Positions 59,600 through 64,000 of a DNA stretch of 64,000 nucleotides are shown piece by piece. How positions within the stretch are numbered: position 1 is the first letter of the stretch; each line of letters starts with the position of its first letter. The stretch is taken from the NCBI GenBank assembly GCA_020465985.1, contig JAANYP010007950.1, positions 219,001-283,000 of the forward strand, in the 5' to 3' direction. A program made the position numbers and the translations under genes. The stretch comes from Centrapalus pauciflorus. Its lineage: Eukaryota; Streptophyta; Magnoliopsida; Asterales; Asteraceae. The notes beneath the pieces were generated by a model, which saw only the letters and a list, made by a program, of their open reading frames with translations, did not search any database and was not told the DNA's origin.

Positions 59600-61079
59600 T
59601 TTTTTTTTTGTGTTTTAGTTATGATTTTCCATTGTAATTTATCATGGTTTTTTTAAATTTAAGTAAATACATATGCTATAATGCTATATTGATTGTTTGA
59701 TACTTTGATTCTTGTATCTTGATTATGGAAACTGGAGGTTGATGTTTTTTGGATATACGGAAGAATGGCAAGGAGATGATGTTGGCAGGATATACTGAAG
59801 TGCAAATCAGTAATTTGTGTAATTCAATTGTTTATATCTGAAGTCCAAACAGCCCTCTATATTCATACACAAACCAAACACTAATTGTTTATAACAAGCA
59901 GGCTCTAATGCCCCATATAAATCCTTTCTGCGCATGACGTCTATCAAATTAGACAAGCCTCCTGATATCTTCTTCTGTCCAGCAGGAAAAACATCTGCTC
60001 TTTAAAGTCTGTTTGTCTGCAAGAAATTTTCACTTAATATCCACACTTAATCTCTGATTTTTAATTTTAAGGTTCTTCACTCGCTTAGATTTATTTAGGG
60101 GGGTGGTGGCGTGCTTTTGATGCATTCATTCTTGAAGTGCTAGATATTATAACTGACATGTATCAATTGTGTGTCAGGTATCATAACTAGGATACCTTAT
60201 ATTGATGCTTTAATTTTAATGCTCCACATTAAGCACATTTTTATTCGTTTTTGGTGTTTTTTTAGGTAAGCTTTAATTTAATTCATTAACATGTTTGGTA
60301 AATTGCTTCTTATATTTAGAATGGAAATCTAGAGTTTCTAGCCTTTTTGTTTTATGTGCTCATTTTATAAGATAATGTCTTTCCACAAAATTACTGGCCC
60401 AAGTTCCTTTCCCAAGGCAAAGCAACACCTTCTGGAATTTCTATACTATGATCAGATCGGCATAAAACTATAATTAGAAACCAGGTTCATGCGTTTGGAC
60501 TTCGCCTTTTATTTTCTTTTGAAGGTGTATCAGTGTAGGCGCATACAAAAGCCTTATTTGTCGAGGTCAGTGTATAACCCCTCGTCCCCTCCCCATACCT
60601 TCCTTAGTCAAGTGATATTATGTTTGGATATGAATTTTAGCCAACTTTGTTTAACTGGTAGGCAAATGCCAGACCCATGCAATACCCGGCAAACCATTCC
60701 CCCTTAATTCTTTTTTTGGTGGGGGAGATGGGTGGCTGTCAGGAGTTGAGTTGGCAAGAATAAAACCCAGTGGAACACATTGGTATTCACCTCGAAGCAC
60801 CTCAAGTCCAGGCCATTCTAGAATTCTACCACTTGGCCGTCTTTTGGGGTTGTAGTTATCATCTTGTCTAAACAATTGGCTTGACAGAATCCCTCATTGT
60901 TCCTTGCTTTCAAATTCAATAGCCTATAAGGATGCCTTGTCTCTTTACTTGCCTGTTAGTTATATTACACTGCCGCACATTCAAACCACATAATAGCAAT
61001 TTTTATCTGTCATAACCCTAGTTGTGTGCCTAAACTGTGGAATTATTGTTTCCTGGAATTGGCTTTTCTAATGTTACAG
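59600..61079. other. Probable TAF6 leader intron, right part
   Basis: There is no gene. Around 60540-60850 lies a less AT-rich patch (CCCTCGTCCCCTCCCC, AATACCCGGCAAACC, TGGTGGGGGAGATGG) that looks like an old dispersed repeat, without clear ends. Confidence 0.4.
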
Positions 61080-61133
61080 AAATCTGTATGGTCTGGTCTA
61101 CCCTGCTGATGAAACGGTATTAAAGAGAGGAAA

Positions 61134-64000
61134 ATGAGCATCGTGCCAAAGGAGACTGTTGAGGTCATTGCACAGAGCATCGGCATAAATAATTTGTCTC
61201 CAGATGCTGCGTTGGCTCTTGCTCCTGATGTAGAATATCGTATGCGGGAAATAATGCAGGTGATTCTTGTTTATACATTGCTTTTTTAAATATAACAATT
61301 GTAGCTATCGAGTCTTTTGTATAGCTAGTAATAATAATTTTTGAAAATAAAATAACTATAATTTCCTAAGTGGAGGCCGAAGCTTCAAACTGCCATCACT
61401 TTCCTGACAACCCATGCACAATATATTGCTATTTCGAAATTTGCTTATTTAGAGAATAAATAAAATGAAAACTCATGTTGATCATGTAATCAATGAAAAA
61501 CAAAAATCCTTTTGTGTTTAAATGTTATATTTGTGTGAAAACAGCAGTCAACTATATTGCGTACATAGGGCAAAACATACATCAACAGAAAGTAAAATAC
61601 AAGCAAAATATGAAGAACACACTAAATATGTGGTACTGTCTAAGAATGACCTACTCCATGCCCACAGTAGCGAGTTTCTGTCTATTGATTTTGGATTAGG
61701 CTTACATTTAGATTAAGGATATATATAGGTGAAATCTGGGCTTATATGTTGTAAGTGCCCTGTATAGAAATTGTTTTTCTTGCAAGTCCGAAGTTTTCTT
61801 TGATATAATCATCTAGCTTAGTGACTTAAAGATGGCATGATTGGAAGTTTTGTTTCAGTGCTAGTGGTGGTGGTACGCGAAACACTTTTCGGTGGAAATA
61901 AGATGATATGTAACTGCAGTCTTGTTGTTAAAAGTGCAGGAGGCAATCAAATGCATGCATCACTCTAAAAGGACTACACTGACCACAGATGATGTAGACA
62001 GTGCACTTAGCATGAGAAACGTCGAGGTGAACGCAAGTTGTATATTTTATATTAAATGATATTGGAGTTGAGTTTGAAGTTTAAGAATCCATTTCATTTT
62101 GACAAAAAAAGATATGTGGAGACATGATGTAGAAATACAAGGGAAGGACCACAAACGAAGAAGTGCCCTCCCAAGTCCCAACCCTTGCAAATGCAATCCT
62201 TGTTCAAGTGCAAATGTGTAATGTATGACTCCTAATTTGACTCATTGTTATTGTCAGTTCAGCCAATATATGGATTTGCATCTGGAGATCCTTTGCGGTT
62301 CAAGAGAGCCCTTGGACACAAAGATTTATTTTACATTGATGACAAGGATGTGGATTTTAAAGATGTAAGAAAAATAGAACTGAAGTTCCTAATTTAGAGA
62401 CACATAATCCTCCCATGTATCTTAAGGTTATATTTATTCTGTTGACATGAAGGTGATAGAAGCTCCATTACCAAAAGCACCGTTGGATACCTCAGTTTTC
62501 TGCCACTGGTTGGCCATCGAAGGTGTACAACCTGCTATTCCAGAAAATGCGCCTGTTGAAGGTTTGTTTCAAAGTAAACTTTATTTAGTGGAGCCATGAA
62601 CCAATGTTATTAAAGGCCTGCGCCTCTGCGACTAAGTCCCTCAGGCCAGGCCATTTCAGGCTTGGCGCCTTTAAGATGTTCAGGAGCGCCTTGTACGACT
62701 AGTCCTAGGCGAGTTAGGCGAGAGTCGAGGGCCCTTGTTTCATAAACATCTATTAGGATTTTAAGACATAAAACATAGTTTGCATGGTCAATTATACCCC
62801 CAGAAAACATCAAAGGTTGCCTATTAGAAGGTTGACTTCGGCCTTCTGGTTTGCCTTACGCAATCTTTTGGAACATTTTACTTTGTTTGCCACTACTAAT
62901 AATTACGGATTAAGGTAGTGTATTTGATATTATATCTATAATTCTACGCAATATGCTTTTATTTTGTCTTTATGGTAACATTGTCATGTAAAGTATTTTC
63001 TAAATTTTAGCTGGTTCACTTCGCTCGGGCTCTCGCCTTTTTGCGCCTCTCGACTTAGTCCCTAATCAAGGCATGTCGCCTCGAGTGCGACTTCCGCTTT
63101 TAATAACATTGCCATGAACAATTGTATTTTGAACTGTAGAACGCTCCATTACTATTCATCTGATTTTCCAATTTTTTTGTATGAGATTTATACAACCTTG
63201 ATTTGTTGTTCAAATTACAATCAAATCTCCCCTCTTGGGTTCTTGATTGTATTGTATATATGTGTTTACTGTGGCAGAGCTGACATTTGGAGATGTTATG
63301 GGTCATCTGCAGTTATTGCTGCTCTTCCAGAGACCAAGAAGCCTGAGCAAAAGAATGATGAGCTGCCTGTTGATATTAGATTGCCTGTAAAGCATGTTTT
63401 ATCTAGAGAGCTTCAGGTATGTCATACTATTCACTTGTTTTACAATATATACAATAATTATAATCTTGTTCCACCATCCTAAAATTTTGTTCTCGTTTCT
63501 GCAGTTGTACTTCAATAAAATTACCGAGCTTGCAGTAAGCATGCCTAATACTGTTCTGTTTAAGGAAGCATTAATGAGTTTGGCCACAGACTCTGGACTC
63601 CATCCTTTAGTTCCTTACTTTACATGCTTTATTGAAGATGAGGTACTTGCAGGACTATATTTCTGTAAAGCAGAATAAAAATTGGCTCCTTATTGTGCAT
63701 GTTAAGTATTGATTCCACTTGATACTGAATTTTTCTTCAGGTTTCACGTGGTTTAAATGATTTTCAGCTGCTTTTTGCTTTAATGCGGCTTGTTTGGAGT
63801 CTTCTTCAGAACCCACACATACATGTCGAACCTTATGTAAGTTTCTTGTGGATGTTACTTGCTCAAGGTACACAAGTAGAATGGTCTCTGCCATCCTTAC
63901 TTTGTAATACGAATTCGATAGAGTGAATATATAGCCATAAAAAACTAACCAATGGTTTGATGATGTAATTCACGAAACATGATGATGTATTGACAGAAAG
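61134..64000 (+). CDS. TAF6: TAF6, TFIID subunit, partial
   Basis: Seven coding exons are visible: 61134-61259, 61940-62026, 62263-62364, 62453-62561, 63313-63416, 63505-63642 and 63741-63836 (254 codons). The gene continues beyond the window. TAF6 is a TFIID/SAGA-type subunit of the Pol II pre-initiation complex in the nucleus. The start MSIVPKETVEVIAQSIGINN opens the histone-fold domain (residues 1-70), which pairs with TAF9. Later landmarks are PIYGFASGDPLRF, HWLAIEGVQPAIPENAP, RLPVKHVLSRELQ, DSGLHPLVPYF and LLQNPHIHVEPY, which begin the HEAT-like middle domain. Exon 5 must start at 63313 (CTGCAG|TTATT), not at the GGCAG|AGCTG 43 bases upstream, which shifts the frame. Intron 4 carries a hAT-like element. 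It resembles Arabidopsis At1g04950. Confidence 0.95.
62602..63111. mobile_element. hAT-like element in TAF6 intron 4
   Basis: The 510-bp element has termini CAATGTTATT and AATAACATTG and a perfect 8-bp duplication CCATGAAC at 62594-62601 and 63112-63119. The ends are GC-rich and share the direct motif GCGCCTCT(G)CGACTAAGTCCCT (one near 62620, one near 63040). The centre is AT-rich. There is no transposase. Confidence 0.88.

Noticed and set aside
60489..60707. 72-codon frame in the TAF6 leader intron
   Set aside because: No domain; it lies in an old dispersed-repeat-like patch.

Overview
The window is nuclear DNA of a flowering plant, most likely a eudicot. Every protein gene I recognise is a plant-type, multi-exon gene with GT-AG introns. 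The spacers are AT-rich and crowded with plant transposon relics (PIF/Harbinger-like and hAT-like MITEs, a Mutator-like fold-back element, Helitron ends, a solo LTR and a dead LINE). Nothing fixes the family or species. I saw no bacterial, organellar or viral genes, no CRISPR array and no convincing tRNA, rRNA or miRNA gene.

Layout. (1) 1-7302, minus: a MO25-like scaffold gene, cut by the window edge, with long introns that hold a Helitron relic, a microsatellite and several MITEs. (2) 7303-10552: a repeat-bearing spacer. (3) 10553-14322, plus: organellar threonyl-tRNA synthetase. (4) 15161-16740, plus: exopolygalacturonase-like secreted pectinase. (5) 16741-31900: a long TE-rich spacer with one small conserved intronless gene (21657-21977). 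(6) 31921-32706, plus: fasciclin-like arabinogalactan protein. (7) 35246-38463, plus: fimbrin. (8) 39160-42241, minus: ankyrin-BTB-BTB protein, convergent with fimbrin. (9) 43680-47700, minus: TBC-domain RabGAP, with a solo LTR in intron 1. (10) 47701-56450: gene desert with Helitron ends and a dead LINE. (11) about 56560 to the right edge, plus: TAF6, with a probable 5'-UTR exon, a 4.2-kb leader intron and seven coding exons before the window ends.

The genes are unrelated housekeeping, cytoskeletal and cell-wall genes and do not form a pathway. What ties part of the window together is probable microsynteny. ThrRS, FLA7-like, fimbrin and ankyrin-BTB appear in the same relative order as I remember for Arabidopsis At2g04842, At2g04780, At2g04750 and At2g04740. 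I did not find a new multi-gene system. The most notable items are the microsynteny, the small conserved protein, the fold-back element with internal 91-bp tandem repeats, several TEs with intact target-site duplications, and the LINE lying just upstream of the probable TAF6 promoter. All exon coordinates were derived by hand from reading frame, splice consensus and family resemblance; exon lengths and phases were checked to sum correctly.
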